Positions 34,532 through 46,813 of a stretch of 64,000 nt of DNA are shown here, one piece after another. This DNA comes from Diplodia intermedia (taxonomy: Eukaryota > Ascomycota > Dothideomycetes > Botryosphaeriales > Botryosphaeriaceae): assembly GCA_021495925.1 (NCBI GenBank), contig JAKEKT010000009.1:62001-126000 (forward strand), written 5' to 3'. Position numbers and translations under genes: made by a program. Each line of letters opens with the position of its first letter. Within the stretch, counting starts at the first letter, position 1. The notes beneath the pieces are model-generated. The model searched no databases. It was given only the letters and a program-made list of their open reading frames with translations, and had not been told where the DNA came from.

Positions 34532-36774
34532 ATGGCCGTAGACGAGGAGACCAACGCCGAGGCATGCTCCGTGGGAGGCAGCATCGAACTGGAACCTGAG
34601 GATCGCCTGTACCTTGAGGCCCAGAGAGATCCCGAACGCATTGCAAACAAGTTTTCTAGCGGCCCCCAGCGCCTGGGCTTCTGGTCGATAGTATGCATCA
34701 TAATCAACCGGATGATGGGTACAACTCCATTGCGAACGAGTCGAGTAACGCCAGTCTCTGACTCTATCTAGGCAGCGGCATCTTCAAAACGCCAACGACC
34801 CTACTGAGAGGGACACAAAGCGTCGGAGTGTCTCTCATGTTCTGGTTTTGCGGTGCTCTCGCAACGTTTGCAGGCGCCATGGTGTTCATCGAGTTCGGCC
34901 TGACCACGCCACGATACCTTATCGACGGTCGCAAGGAGGCTGTGCCACGGAATGGAGGGGAGCTTGTATACCTCCAATATCTTTTGTCAGTCTCCCACTC
35001 GGTTCTATTGCCAACTAATTGCCTTCTTTTCTCCCCGTTTTTGCCTTTTGCCCAGCCCGTTCCCCTCAACACTTCTGTCTCTTCGCATCCCCGAAAGGAA
35101 AATTGGGCTGACCATACCATAGTAAGAAGCCAAAATACCTCATTACATGCGTCTATGGAGTTCTCTTCATCGTGATCGGCAACATGGCTGGTAACTCGAT
35201 AGCCTTTGGAGATTACATACTAAGAGCAGCTGGCCACGAGAATCCTAACAGGGCTTCAGTCCGCGGAATCGCCCTAGGCATCATCACCTTCACATGCCTC
35301 TTTCACGGCACATGGAGAAAGGGCGGCATTTGGTTGAACAACATCTTCGCTGCGCTTAAAGTTGCCACTCTCTGCTTCATTATTGTCGTTGGATTCTGCG
35401 CTCTTGGGGGAGTCTTCGGCGACAAAGCGAACAAGGCGGCCGCGAATTTTGCCACCGATAGATCGTTCAGCAACACATCCCACTCATCGTATGGATACGC
35501 GGAGGGATTTCTCGCAGTCATATTTGCATACACTGGGTTCAGTCAGTCAAATTATGTGAGTAAGCCGGTATCTGGCTTGCGGTTGGTACTGATGTTCGCC
35601 AGATCCTCAGCGAAATTGATCAGCCGCGTAAAAAATTTCGCAAGGGTGTTCTGACCGCAGTGGGCACAATGTGTGTACTCTACATGCTGGTCAATGTAGC
35701 CTACGTGAGTACGGATTCATCTTCTTTTATGCTTGTAAACTAACAAACACAGTTTATTGTTGTTGATAAGACCGATGATAGGCTGGGAGAGTCAGACGTG
35801 TCTACACTCTTTTTCAGGAACACCTTTGGAGGTGGAGCAGCCCCGAGAGTTCTCAATGCCTTCATGGCCATCTCTGGTCTCGGCAACATCATCGTTATGA
35901 CCTTCACCGCGGCCCGTGTCAAACAGGAGATAGCCAAGGTATGATCCCGCTTTGATCTTGCCCGAGAATACTTTGCTCATAATCACCTTAGGAAGGTATT
36001 TTACCATGGCCGAAATTCTTCGGTCAGAGCAGCAATATTTTCGGCCGCGCTTCGAACCGCCTGCTCGGCCGGCCAGTCAAAGATGCGGAATCCATTGAAG
36101 CAACACCGGTCGGCGCGTTGACGTTACACTGGGCTTTCTCCGTCCTCCTCATCCTCGCCACTTGGGGCCAATCCACGGAGAACGCATATAGCGTCCTTAC
36201 ACTTCTCTATTCGTACTGCATTGGTTCGTTCCTCAACACAGTGCTTGCTCTGGGCATGCTGTACCTTCGACTGTGCTCCCCACGGCGCAGTAGTCGTCGC
36301 AGGAATCGCCCCGACAACGACAAGGACGAAGACTCGATGCACAGCCAGGGTGCCCAACATGCCGGCTGGAGGGCTAAATCGCCTTTCAACCATTACATTT
36401 CGACAACGTGCGCCTTCGTCTTTTTCATCGCGAACCTCTATCCGCTCATCGGCAACTGGATTCCCCCGTCAAAGATAACCGAGACCTCCTCTGGACCTTC
36501 GTTGCAGGACCTCGTTCCCGACTATCCCTGGTACCTCGTACCTGCTGTCGGGTGGGCACTCATTGGCTGTGGCGTGCTGTACTGGGGTGCCTTCGTGTTC
36601 TTCGTCCCGCAGATCGGATACCGCAAAGGCAAGGAGTTTGTTGTCGAGAGGGAGCCGTTCTTCCACATTGAGCATGGGTACCATGTGCAGTGGCATGAGA
36701 TTGTGAGCTTCAACTGGGTGGTGAAGGGCGCGAGCGGTGGGTCTGAGAGCGACGACGGATATGATTCTGATTGA
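34532..36774 (+). CDS. APC-family amino acid permease, high-affinity methionine permease type
   Basis: Six exons (34532-34718, 34772-34985, 35123-35555, 35603-35704, 35753-35938, 35992-36774) join in frame to 634 aa; every intron is GT-AG. Plasma-membrane importer of the L-type/LAT branch, closest in style to yeast Mup1/Mup3. The first helix carries the unwound substrate motif GSGIFKTP (assembled across intron 1). Others are FCGALATFAGAMVFIEFGL, GFCALGG, FAYTGFSQSNYILSEI (helix 6, restored across intron 3) and VGTMCVLYMLVNVAYF. About twelve membrane spans are visible. The N-terminal 45 residues are cytosolic and acidic. A hydrophilic insert (RRSSRRRNRP...DEDSM) lies between two late spans, and the C-terminal tail is acidic (SESDDGYDSD), a likely site for ubiquitin-driven turnover. 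Intron 2 uses a GTCAGT donor. Confidence 0.88.
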
Positions 36775-37390
36775 CGATCGGTGAAGACGGGCTTCAATAT
36801 CCTCTCGCAGGTCGGACAGTTCATGACCGGAAGTTGGTTCCCTGCACAACCGAACTTGCCGTATGGTGTATATTCCATTTTCAGATATCCCCTTGGTTGT
36901 TTTCTTGGGCCTTTGAGCGGAACTCACGTTGAACGACATATCGCGCATGGAACTTGCGGAATAGTGTTCAATCCAACATTTTAGCTAATGGATCAAAAAC
37001 TGCGATATACTTTATTCAAGCGCAAGGAGGATGAATGACTAATGATAAGATGCCACAGGATGACCACACGAGAAGAAAAGTATCGTTTCCAATTACTGAT
37101 GAGTTGTACCCGATTCTTCTTTCCATCTCCCTGACCAAGCCAGCTACCATAACAGGCGTCTTAATCATTTCCAAGATTGCCCTTCCCAAGTCCATTCCCT
37201 CCGTCCTCCCCCAGTCTAGCCTCTAGACAACCTTCTTGGACCTCCATCATATCGCCTTGTTTTCCACGTACGTTCAGGAAGCCGAGGTCGTCGAGGACAC
37301 AGCTTCGGCGCTCTCCGGACGGATACTGGTAAGTAAACCCAAAGGGCTACCTGGCCCGCTTCAGGGAAACCTCGCGGCTCCTACTTACTA
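36775..37390. other. Convergent spacer, permease / REV3
   Basis: 616 bases between two stop codons; likely both 3' untranslated regions. No RNA gene seen. Confidence 0.5.
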
Positions 37391-40300
37391 CTACCAATCG
37401 AGCCCCTCCTCCCTCTCCTCCAACGCCCTCGCCACGTCCTCCACCCCGCCCCTCGCCACCCGCAGCTCCGCATTGGCCTTCATGTGCGAGTAGAAGACGG
37501 GGCAGTCGCGGCTGTCGCAGCGCACCTCTTCCCCGAAGGCGACGTTGCCCTCGCAGCTGCGGCAGACGGCGTCGATGTCGCGGGCGCGGCGCTCGGCGCG
37601 CAGCTGGCGGGTGCGTAGATCCAACAGTGCGGCGTGGGGGCGGGCGAGGCAGGCGGCGCAGAGGGGGATATGTTTTTGCTGCTGCTGTTGTTTCTGTTGC
37701 TGCTGTCGCCGCGACGAGGGCTGCCGGGGCGGCTCTAGTTTCGTGCGGCAGATGAAGCAGGAGCTGGAGCGCATGTAGTTCTCGAGCGTCTTCTTGACAG
37801 CCCCACCACCACCAGCACCGCCAGCAGCGTTTGATCCGGCGGCGACGTTGCGCACGCGCTGCACCTTGGGCATCTCGTCGTACCAGGCGCGCACGTTGGC
37901 GCCGACGAGGTTGAAGATGCGCTCGAGCGGGGGGATCAGGTTCTTGGAGATGTAGTACTCGGCGTCGAGCTCGAGCTGGTCGTCGGCGAGCAGGCGCTCG
38001 GGGTCGACGCAGCGGTCGACGAGGCGGGCGCCGGGCGCTCCCGTGACGACGACGTACGGCAGGCGCTCGCCGTACTGCGGCTCGGCGCGGTGGTCGGCCA
38101 GCATGCGCTTGGTGGCGATGAGGGCGCCGGGCGGGCCGGGCCCCTTGTCGGCGTAGGTGCCCAGCTTGACCTCGCGGGCGAAGAGGAAGTCCTGGATGCT
38201 GACGCGGCCGTCCATGATCTTGCGGCACTGCGCCTGGAAGTAACGCTTCACCTGGCTGAGGTCCTGCGTGCGGAAGAGCAGCTTGAGCGCCTTCTCCTCG
38301 ATCTTCTGCTCCGCTGGGGTGCCGTCCCGGCGCACCGTCTCGATGCCCTTGGCGTCGAACTCGGGCTCTTGCTGCTCCCGCGACTCGTACTTGAAACCGA
38401 CGTAGCGCTTCTTGGCCAGGAGCACGCATGGATGGTAGACCTTTTCGAACTTGAGCTTGACGGGGCGCGGGTTGCGCTCGGTGACGGCGGCGGCAATCTT
38501 CTCGCCGATGTTGAAGGCCTCCTCGCGCGTGCGGCCGGGCAGGTGCACGAAGAGGGAGTCGGTATCGCCGTATACCACCTCGGCGCCCCACTCGGAGACG
38601 CTGTGGATGAGGGCGACGGCCTTTTCGAGCGTCTCGCGGCCGGTCTGCACGATGCTGTCGGCGATCTCGGAGCACGGCATGCGACCGCTAAACGAGGCAG
38701 ACGTGTAGCCATACGTGACATTGGCAATGAGCTTGAGTGCCAGCTGCCGGTTGTTCAGTAGCTGCTGCAGCGTCCGGTCGTCTTTATCCACCTTCATCCC
38801 GCTCTTGACCATGACGCGCGTCTCGAGGATCTCGCCTAGCATCTTCGCCAGCAGCGACTTGCGCATCTCCGGCCGCACGTACATGATGCCGTTGGGAGCG
38901 ACGTTGACGAAGTCCTTGACGAGCTCGAGCAGCCTTGGTTCGCGCTTGAAATCCGTGAAGCCCATCTTGTTCTGCCCGCGCCAGCCGACGATTCGGCCGA
39001 GGAAGGTCGAGTAGCAGTAATTGTACGCTATCATCACCGATGGGTAGAGAGATTGGAAATCCAAGACCAACACGGGGCTATTATAGAACGCACTTTGCGG
39101 TTCCATGACCAGAGGTAAACACTCGAGTGCGTTTTGCTGACCGACTTGTCTACTTGATGGAGACGGCAGAAGGAAGTTCTCGGGCTTTGCGATCCGGAAC
39201 ATAAGAGACTCAACCTTGAACTGAGATCCTCGGGAAATGACGGAGAAGAAGTCGACACCTAAAAGACGTGCTTGTTCGCTTGTACGCGGTATTATCTCAT
39301 TGGCCTCCAGAATGTCAATGTTCAACTGGACTCTTGACAGGAAGTGGTCAAGTACCTTGGCCAAATCGCGAGGTTTGCCGCTTTGATACCACTTGGTCAA
39401 GTCCTGGTGTGTGAAGTGCGGAATTCTTTTGTGAAGAAGGTGGAATACCACGTTTTCCATGGTGTACTGCAGTAGATTCAACTCTCCTCGCATGGCGCGC
39501 CAGATGTTGATCATATGCCTGCCAGTGATTCGGATGGTAGACGTATGAGTAAAGCCCCACCGATCAGCCTCCTTTCCGAAACGACCATGGGATTGGGATT
39601 TCATGCGCGAGAACTCGTCGCAGAGGTTGTACTCATACTTCAGCCGAGCGCGTTCGATGACATATCCCCAAGAGCTGTTGTGCACCTCGTAACCGGTGAG
39701 GATGTCTGGATCGAACTCTCGCACAATATCCACCATCTTGTTGAGAAGATCGAGCTCGTCCTCCTCGTACTGTACCTCCAGGTTAAGGGTTTGGGCCATT
39801 CTTTTGGCAATTCCATTTGCGTGTGATAATGCCATAACGCCAAGGTGTACGCCTTCGTCTTTGTCTTCGTCGGTTTGGACGCACCAGAAGATACATGCAA
39901 TCTCGTCTAACGCGGGATCGGGGAGAAGAGTTCCACGGGAGTTGACATGCACTTCGAGGCTCATGATGCTCATATACTGTGTCTCGTGCTTTACACTCGT
40001 CGACTTTTGTTTTTGCGAGAACTTAAAGCCGTGTTTGTTCCTCTGAGTGGGTCCCTCGATTTGTGAGATGTGCGCCTTGGTCCTCAGCCTCTTTTGCTCC
40101 TCCGCAACCAGATCCACGTCCACCTCCCCGGTGTCAGCAGCAGCTCCTTCGCTCTTTTCTTCTTTGACCCATTGTTTAACTTCAGCATAAGTTGGAGGCG
40201 CGGTGGCGAACTCCCAGTTTAACAGGGAACACTTCATGCTTCTTCGTCGATGCCTGGCGTCCTCTTTGGCTTTGTCTACGATAACACCAGGCTTCTCTCC

Positions 40301-42645
40301 GAAATTTGCAGGAGAAAAGCCGTTTGGATCGAACGGTGGTAAAAACGGAACAGTGTTGCTCTCAAGCTTGAACTCCCGTCCAGCATACTCACGAGGCCGA
40401 TCTGGCACGTCTCGTTCATCGCTGTAATAGGCACTTTGATATATCACGTGTGGTAAGCCATATTCGAGCATCGTGGTAGACACTGTCTCTGCGGTTGGTG
40501 GGAGCTGAGCAAAGCAGAGAACGGTAGCACCGCTTTGGACAAAGGATCCGGCTCGGAGTTGTTCAGCCATTTGCATAGCTTGTGATGAAAACGCCGCATC
40601 ACTTGATGCTGTGGTAGCATCTGGCTTTCCATTGCTCCATGGGGTATAAAGTGAATGCTCTCCTTCGTCTGGCAACGATGATTTTGAAGGTGTGTGAGGC
40701 GACTTTTGAGAGTTGGACCACCCACTGCGTTGGCTCAAGCGCAGAGCTGTCTCAGGATCGTGGGGACTCTTGACGACAGGGAATGAGAGAGTGTTGGGTC
40801 CGTGCGATCCCTGAGCCTTGATGCTGCCCTGGGAAGATTGACTCGCGGGCATATCCTGACCGGGGGTCTTCCGAGGACTACCGCTAGGTCCCGCCAGGTC
40901 GTCAACTTTGTCATTGAATGCAACGCGCTTTGACGAAAACGTCGATTGATTTGGTGGGAGTTTAATAGGAGAGCTATTCGGAGTTGCTCGATCCTTTGCT
41001 TCGTTGGAGCGTTCTCCAGAACTGTACAGCTTTCGACGCTTTGTGGGACTTGCTGCTATCGACATTGTGCCATGCTTTTGGCCTCGTTGGTCAAGAAAGT
41101 CTTCAAGGAAATCTTCGTGAAAACTACCGTACTCATCTTCCGAGTCGAACATGCCCCGCTCTTCATCACTGAATGTGGACGGTTCTACAGGGCCCTTGGG
41201 ATCCTGAAACTGCTTTCCAGAGTGATTTCCATCAGGACGAGCTTCAGCTTTGTCGGTGTCCCGTTCATCATGCTCTACTCCTGCTTTGATACCCACGCCA
41301 CTCGCTTGCTCTCCTGTTTGAGGCAATGCGGTCTTTCGGGTGTACTCCTCATCGGAGTCGTACATGTCATCCTCATCTTGGACTTGTGTAGCACTCTCCT
41401 CATCTACAAGCGGCGGACGCGCACCAACGGCTCGATGATGGAAAGCGGGTTTTTGAGTTGCGTGAAAAATTTCCAATGGTTCCGGGAAAAGATCCTCGAC
41501 ACTTTCAAGGACAGTTTTGATCTCCAATTCCCGGGCGGTAGGCTTTACAAGATGATCAAATCCAACATCACTGTCATGATCCATCTTTCTCTCGTCTTCT
41601 ACAAGTTTTGCCATGATCTCTCGGTATTCCTCTTCATGAATCCAGCCACCGTCCCTGGTATCTCGTGGATCTGCGGACATGGTCACTAGAACCTCGGAAG
41701 GAAATGGGCTACTGCTAGGGTCCGTAAGACCCATCTTACGTTTCCGTCTGATGGTCTCGTCCCTCCACAGCCCGGCCATAGAGTGCACATATTTCTCGTC
41801 AGGTGCAAGATGGTTGAATCGTTCCTGGAAATCGTGATGAATAGCCCTCGGACGGATCTCCTTTCGATTCAGAATATCATGCACGCATATATCCACTTCG
41901 ATAGAGCAGTGGCTTTGGCGTGGGAGGCTGTCCGGATCGGAAATCCACCCGGGTGATATTGAACGATCGTGCCACCTGTGCGCCTGGTTGTTCATTTCCA
42001 GCGAGTCCGGCACTGGATCGCGGAATTTTACTTCGGCGCAATCGATGTACGCGCATCCATACAAGTTGTAGTCGCACATCCACTGTAGTAGGTACTGTAG
42101 GTGGCTCTCGTAGGGCTGCATGACCTTGGCCAGAATAGTGCCTTGTTGCAACAAGTCGGCCAGCCGAGTCATGTTCAGGGGATTCAGCATGTATACTTTC
42201 AGGAAGTATTTGTATCCAACGTGATATCCAAAGAAGGGGACGCCTTTGACGAGACTAATGTGGGCGACAAAGTTGGATTTTCCGTCATACGCATTTCGGC
42301 GATAGCTGACGGCAAGCGCGTGATCGATGGAGATGCGCAGGCTCTGGACATACGCGTCGACTGGAAGTGTAAGCGTGAATCTGGTCAGCGAGACCGCTCA
42401 TGCTTACCGGCATCCTGTTCCAAGCTCCCATCGTACTCTAGGTAGAGGTATGGTAATGCGCCGTGGATATGGGCGCAAACCTTCTGGCCCGTTTCGGTGG
42501 CGCCGAAAGCGCGAATGACAGGGACTTGGTATGCATCATGTCGCTGGGACGGCAAACCCAATTCGCGGTGCAGCTTCGGATCAAATTCTGTGGGAGTAGC
42601 CTGGTAGTGGTCGACACAATTCAGGCGAAAGCGGAAGACGTCCAT
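37391..42645 (-). CDS. REV3: DNA polymerase zeta catalytic subunit
   Basis: Catalytic subunit of translesion polymerase zeta, extending past lesions in the nucleus with Rev7 and Pol31/Pol32. Exons 42645-42408 and 42360-37391 join across a 47-bp intron (GTAAGC...CCAG) to 1735 aa. The N-terminal B-family domain is clear (MDVFRFRLNCVDHY; SLRISIDHALAVSYRRN; GYHVGYKYFLKVY). Its long disordered middle is the usual Rev3 insert. Catalytic motifs: DFQSLYPSVM (A), NVTYGYTSASFSGR (B), VYGDTDSLF (C), and the exonuclease-like fold with degenerate sites. The C-terminal domain has CysA (CFIC ... CAAC) and CysB (CRSC ... CDSRDC), the latter the 4Fe-4S ligand set that recruits Pol31. A Q-rich insert sits inside CysA. 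One giant exon holds nearly everything. Divergent from SLU7. Confidence 0.95.
37674..37715 (-). repeat. CAG/CTG-type tract encoding a Gln run in REV3
   Basis: Interrupted CTG/TTG triplets on the plus strand encode RRQQQQKQQQQQKH between the two Cys pairs of the CysA site. Interrupted triplets suggest slow expansion. Confidence 0.85.
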
Positions 42646-42985
42646 TAGGGCCGGGGCCAACTGGATGATAAAGTGAAAGAAAAGCTGCGGAGATTTTGGA
42701 GCATGATGCGCGAGGAGTTCGCGGTCAGGTCGTCCGTGGAACGCGCGGCACAGTGAGAAGCGGAAGAGGGCGCGTTGTGTGTTTGCGTTGGTTGGCTGGA
42801 AGGAGCGAAGGCTGGGAGCGAGTTGACGTGCCTTTGACGCGCCAGAAAGCCCGCGCGAGTCAGGCAACAGCGAACCGCGGCCTGTCGCCGTCGGCGTCGC
42901 ATCGCGCCCATCCACGCCTTTCAACCTCCGCTCGCCGCACCTTCACCACCGCGCCTGTCACTCCGTCGCCCACTGGTCGCCCACC
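42646..42985. promoter_or_regulatory. 340-bp divergent promoter, REV3 / SLU7
   Basis: Start codons at 42645 (minus) and 42986 (plus) face outward. Pyrimidine-rich leader before SLU7 (CACTGGTCGCCCACC). No specific operator recognised. Confidence 0.55.
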
Positions 42986-44431
42986 ATGCCGCCCGGACAG
43001 CCCCGCAAGCCCGAGGCTACGAACAAGGAACGCAACGAGTACATCCCCAGTTTCATCGCCAAGAAACCCTTCTATATCACCGACGACACCGAAGACTCCT
43101 CGGCCACCTCCAACAATGATTACCTCGAGCATCAGCGTCTCCAGAAGTCCGCTGCCGATACTAGCCAGTCAAAATGGTACGATCGTGGCAAGAAGTCCGG
43201 TCCGGCCGCTACGAAGTTCCGCAAGGGCGCCTGCGAAAACTGTGGCGCCATGACCCACAAGGCCAAAGACTGCTTGAGCCGCCCGCGCAAGGCTGGCGCA
43301 AGATGGACCGGAAAGAACATTGAGGCTGATGAGGTTGTGCAAGATGTCAAGCTGGGCTGGGACGCCAAACGAGACCGTTGGAACGGCTACGATCCATCGG
43401 AGTACGATGCCGTCATCGAGGAATACAACGAGCTGGAGGAGATCAGGCGGAAGATGAAGGGCGAGGACAAGAACGATGGCGACGAGGACGAGGATGCCGA
43501 AGAAGAGGGCGCCAAATACGAAGCTGAAGCCGACATGGGCCGGAAACAGCCAACATCTACCCGGAATCTGCGCATTCGTGAAGATACGGCCAAATACCTG
43601 CTCAATCTCGACCTGGACTCGGCCAAATACGACCCCAAGACGAGATCCATGGTTGACAGTGGCGCCACCGCGGACAAGACGGCGGCTCTGGTAGCGGAGG
43701 AGGGCTTCATGAGAGCTTCGGGTGATGCAGCAGAATTTGAAAGGGCCCAAAAACTTGCTTGGGAGTCACAACAGAGAGGCGACAGAAACCAGCTTCATCT
43801 GCAGGCCAATCCCACATCTGGCGAGTTCTTGAGAAAGAAGGAGCAAGAAGAATCAGATGCCAAGCGCGCAGCAAAGAAGAAGGAGTTGTTGGCGAAGTAT
43901 GGTGGCTCGGAGCATTTGCAAGATGCCCCTATGAAGAGTGCGACTGTTCTCGAAAACGAGAAGTTCGTCGAGTACGACGAAAAGGGGCGGATCAAGGGCC
44001 TCCCGAAGGTGAAGGCCAAATCCAAATACCCGGAGGATGTCTTTATCAACAATCACATGTCCGTCTGGGGAAGTTGGTGGTCAAATTTCCAATGGGGATA
44101 CGCATGCTGTCACTCTACAGTCAAGAACAGTTACTGTACTGGCGAGGCGGGCAAGCGGGCTTTCGAGGAGGCAGAGCGCCGCAGGACCGGCGCAGAGGTG
44201 GACGAAGTCCCAAGGGAGATTGCATGGAGGCAGGAAGAAAACCTGGAAGAGCACGTGCCGAACGCCGTGGATAAGGACGAAAAGGCGAAGGAGGATGCCA
44301 AGTCTAAGAAGAGAACGCTGGCGGAAATGACAGACACGGTCACGGAGGAAGAGATGGAGGAGTACAGACGGAAAAAGCAATCCGCAGATGACCCCATGTC
44401 GAAGCTGCTTGGGAGGGACGAGCTGCTTTAG
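42986..44431 (+). CDS. SLU7: Pre-mRNA-splicing factor SLU7
   Basis: Second-step splicing factor that helps choose the 3' splice site in the nucleus. One exon, 481 aa. Signatures: the N-terminal NEYIPSFIAKKPFYI, a CCHC zinc knuckle CENCGAMTHKAKDC (about residues 73-86) followed by LSRPRKAGARWTGKNI, a domain with DVKLGWDAKRDRWNGYD, NLRIREDTAKYL, and a late VWGSWWSNFQWGYACC followed by HSTVKNSYCTGEAG. Length and order fit fungal SLU7. A charged acidic stretch (about 150-175) and a basic C-terminus are also usual. Start at 42986 has a CACCATGCC context. The frame runs uninterrupted, which is notable for a splicing gene in a intron-rich region. Confidence 0.95.
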   Translation: MPPGQPRKPEATNKERNEYIPSFIAKKPFYITDDTEDSSATSNNDYLEHQRLQKSAADTSQSKWYDRGKKSGPAATKFRKGACENCGAMTHKAKDCLSRPRKAGARWTGKNIEADEVVQDVKLGWDAKRDRWNGYDPSEYDAVIEEYNELEEIRRKMKGEDKNDGDEDEDAEEEGAKYEAEADMGRKQPTSTRNLRIREDTAKYLLNLDLDSAKYDPKTRSMVDSGATADKTAALVAEEGFMRASGDAAEFERAQKLAWESQQRGDRNQLHLQANPTSGEFLRKKEQEESDAKRAAKKKELLAKYGGSEHLQDAPMKSATVLENEKFVEYDEKGRIKGLPKVKAKSKYPEDVFINNHMSVWGSWWSNFQWGYACCHSTVKNSYCTGEAGKRAFEEAERRRTGAEVDEVPREIAWRQEENLEEHVPNAVDKDEKAKEDAKSKKRTLAEMTDTVTEEEMEEYRRKKQSADDPMSKLLGRDELL

Positions 44432-45129
44432 TGATGGGGTGGTTGGTAAGGAGTTTGGCGTTTCTCGGATCGGCCTGCATTGCTTTGGGCGCATTCCTGG
44501 TTGATGGCTTGCAGGTCAGCGAAAAGTTGGCACATAAGCTTCTACGTAGAGCTTTGAAATGTAAAGATATCCCGCCGCACAGCTTTCAAGGGTCGCGCTG
44601 TTAGCCTCATGCGAGATGCTCCATACAGGCAGACTGCACGGACATGCAGCTGGCGCGACGACGACGCCGCAACCCTGGTCATCGGGATAGGCTTCTCCGA
44701 ATTATTTCTCTTTTCCGACCCGTCCCCAGCTCTGATGCCGCAGCAAGCTCATGTAGGCCGTCAAACCGGACCAGGTACGCAAGCGGCGCCGCACGGCCGA
44801 GGCATGGCAGCTCCTGGCAACAGCTTTCCCCGCATCCCACTTGCAGGGTCCCCGCCACATGGCCCCTCCAGACCTAGCGCATGAACCATCAGACGAGCCT
44901 CTCCGCACCAGCTTCCGCCTCAGCCCGTCGTCATGATGCCTCCCCCGCACATCCTGCCACCCAATACTGATGGCCTCAATACGATCGCCACGCCTGCCTT
45001 CCGGGCGCCTCTTAAATACCATGACGTCCCCTCCACCGCCAGCTGTCTGTCTCCGCCCTTTCCACCAACTATTCCCACACCCCTCGCAATCAATTGCTTA
45101 CCACATTTGTTGCTCGCTGTTCCACCAAG
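44432..45129. other. Spacer and CT-rich leader before the next gene
   Basis: About 700 bases between two plus-strand genes. 44930-45125 is rich in C and T with CCACC/TCCC runs, typical of a fungal promoter and leader. No coding evidence. Confidence 0.5.
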
Positions 45130-46433
45130 ATGGCTGAGCTCGACCCCCAGTCAGGCTCCCAGGACCCGGTGGACCCCGCGCAGGCCCAGGGCGCGCAAAT
45201 ACCGCTCCCGGCCTTCGCCATCCCGGATTTCCCGCCCGAGGCAAAGGAGCTCAAAGCGCTGACGCTGACGTCGGACATTAAAATCGACGAATATCCCAAG
45301 CAACTGGAGAGCTTCACGCCTATCCCAGCTTTGCCGCAGGGTGTCCAAAGCCTGACCCTGGAGCTCTTCTCGCTAGGCTACCCGGCAGGTTTCCTGTCGG
45401 CGCTGGCGGAGGCACTCCCACACGTGCGCAGCTTCGACGCGTACAGCCAGCTGCTGTGCGGCATCACGGCAGAGGCACAGGAGGATGCTGTCGCCTTCTT
45501 CGACAAGCTGCGCGACCTGCGCGCCATCCAGCTGCTCGACGTCTTCGCGCGCCCCGGCTTCTTCCAGACGGTCGGCGAGAAGCTAACGGCGCGGGCGCAG
45601 GACCAGCGTCTTATGTTCCTGCAGTTCAACTACACCTTCCGCCACGAGGACGAGGACTTTCTCCGCCGCATACCAGCGGAGGAGCTGCCGGCGTTTGTCA
45701 ACCCGAGCCTCGTCATGTGCAGCTTCAATGTCGCCGCGCCCGACAATACCGACGACCCGGAGGATCCGACCAACGTGAGCGAGGAGGGTGAGGTGCAACA
45801 GAAGCCCGAGGGCGTCATGGCCTTCCACAAGAGCCACGCAAACCACCTCGTCTACACACTGACCGATGAGAAGACGGCGCCAACGGCGCTGCGTGCGCTG
45901 AACACCACGCTCTACACCTTCACCGTCGACGACCTGGAGACGGTCCTCCAGAAGCACACCGGCCTACTGATGATTAGCATGACGCTGGAAATCGAACCGA
46001 CCGAGATGTGCAAGAATCGCTTGCTGGAGGCTCTTAGGCATTGCCCGGAAATTGAACGCGTCGAAATTGTGGGCAACCCGACGCTGGAGTTTTCGATGGC
46101 CGTAAGTTCCTTCCCGCCAGCTATAATCCTCCTCTTCATCGTTTCGATTACTAATTGGTCGGCGTTCCCATCCAGGTAATGAACCCTCGCCGCAAAGCTC
46201 TCGACCACACCTTCCCATCGGCGGACGACATGCGCAAGTTGGAGGAAAGCTGCCCGAAGCTGACACATTTCTCGGCAACCATTCTACGGACGACTTCGAG
46301 TGGTCATGTGGAATGGTCGAAGGAGGGCGGGTCGTGGCAGGGCGGCATCACCACGCCAGCGCTGCCCGACGATGGGACGGCGGACATGCCGCCGGCCCTG
46401 GTGGCAACGTTGCAGCAGCAGACTACTGTCTGA
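45130..46433 (+). CDS. Uncharacterised leucine-rich protein
   Basis: Exons 45130-46101 and 46176-46433 join across a 74-bp intron (GTAAGT...CCAG), 409 aa. The N-terminus is acidic and Pro-rich (PLPAFAIPDFPPEAKELKAL). From residue about 80, irregular repeats of L-x-x-L/F alternate with short helices (SLTLELFSLGYPAGFLSAL; LRDLRAIQLLDVFARPGFF; CPEIERVEIVGNPTLEF; CPKLTHFSATIL), which looks like a degenerate LRR of the F-box/LRR kind, but I see no clear F-box. An acidic low-complexity loop (about 215-240) interrupts it. I do not recognise the family. Start at 45130 (AAGATGGC) is the first ATG in frame. Codons end in C/G, as in its neighbours. Confidence 0.8.
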
Positions 46434-46813
46434 CATGCGTGCTTGGAATGAGCAATTGCTGGCGCTTGCATTTTAATGATGATGTAAGTACGAGTCATAG
46501 GGGAGTAGGGTGTTCTCACTGTGATGTTTCCGTTTTTTCAGCTGCCCACTTGATCAGAGAAGTCTGTAAGCTGTAACTGACTAAGGGTGGTGTGATTGTT
46601 CGTCTCTCTTTTCTGCTAAATGTTCTTTACTTTGTTAGAATGAAGATGGATATTCGTAACCCTGCAAACAACATGACCGACCAACCTAGCCACAGCCAAT
46701 TTGTAAGAGTGATAATCGAATATTCGAAATGTATCTTGAGCGTGCAATGCGGGTAACAATCCAGAGAAAGCTTGAGAATGATGGGAACAGAACGTGTTGA
46801 GAACAATGGTCTT
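46434..46813. other. Convergent spacer
   Basis: 380 bases between two stop codons; AT-richer. Probably the 3' untranslated regions of both genes. Confidence 0.5.

Noticed and set aside
38090..38761. Plus-strand frame of 223 codons
   Set aside because: Antisense to the conserved polymerase domain of REV3.
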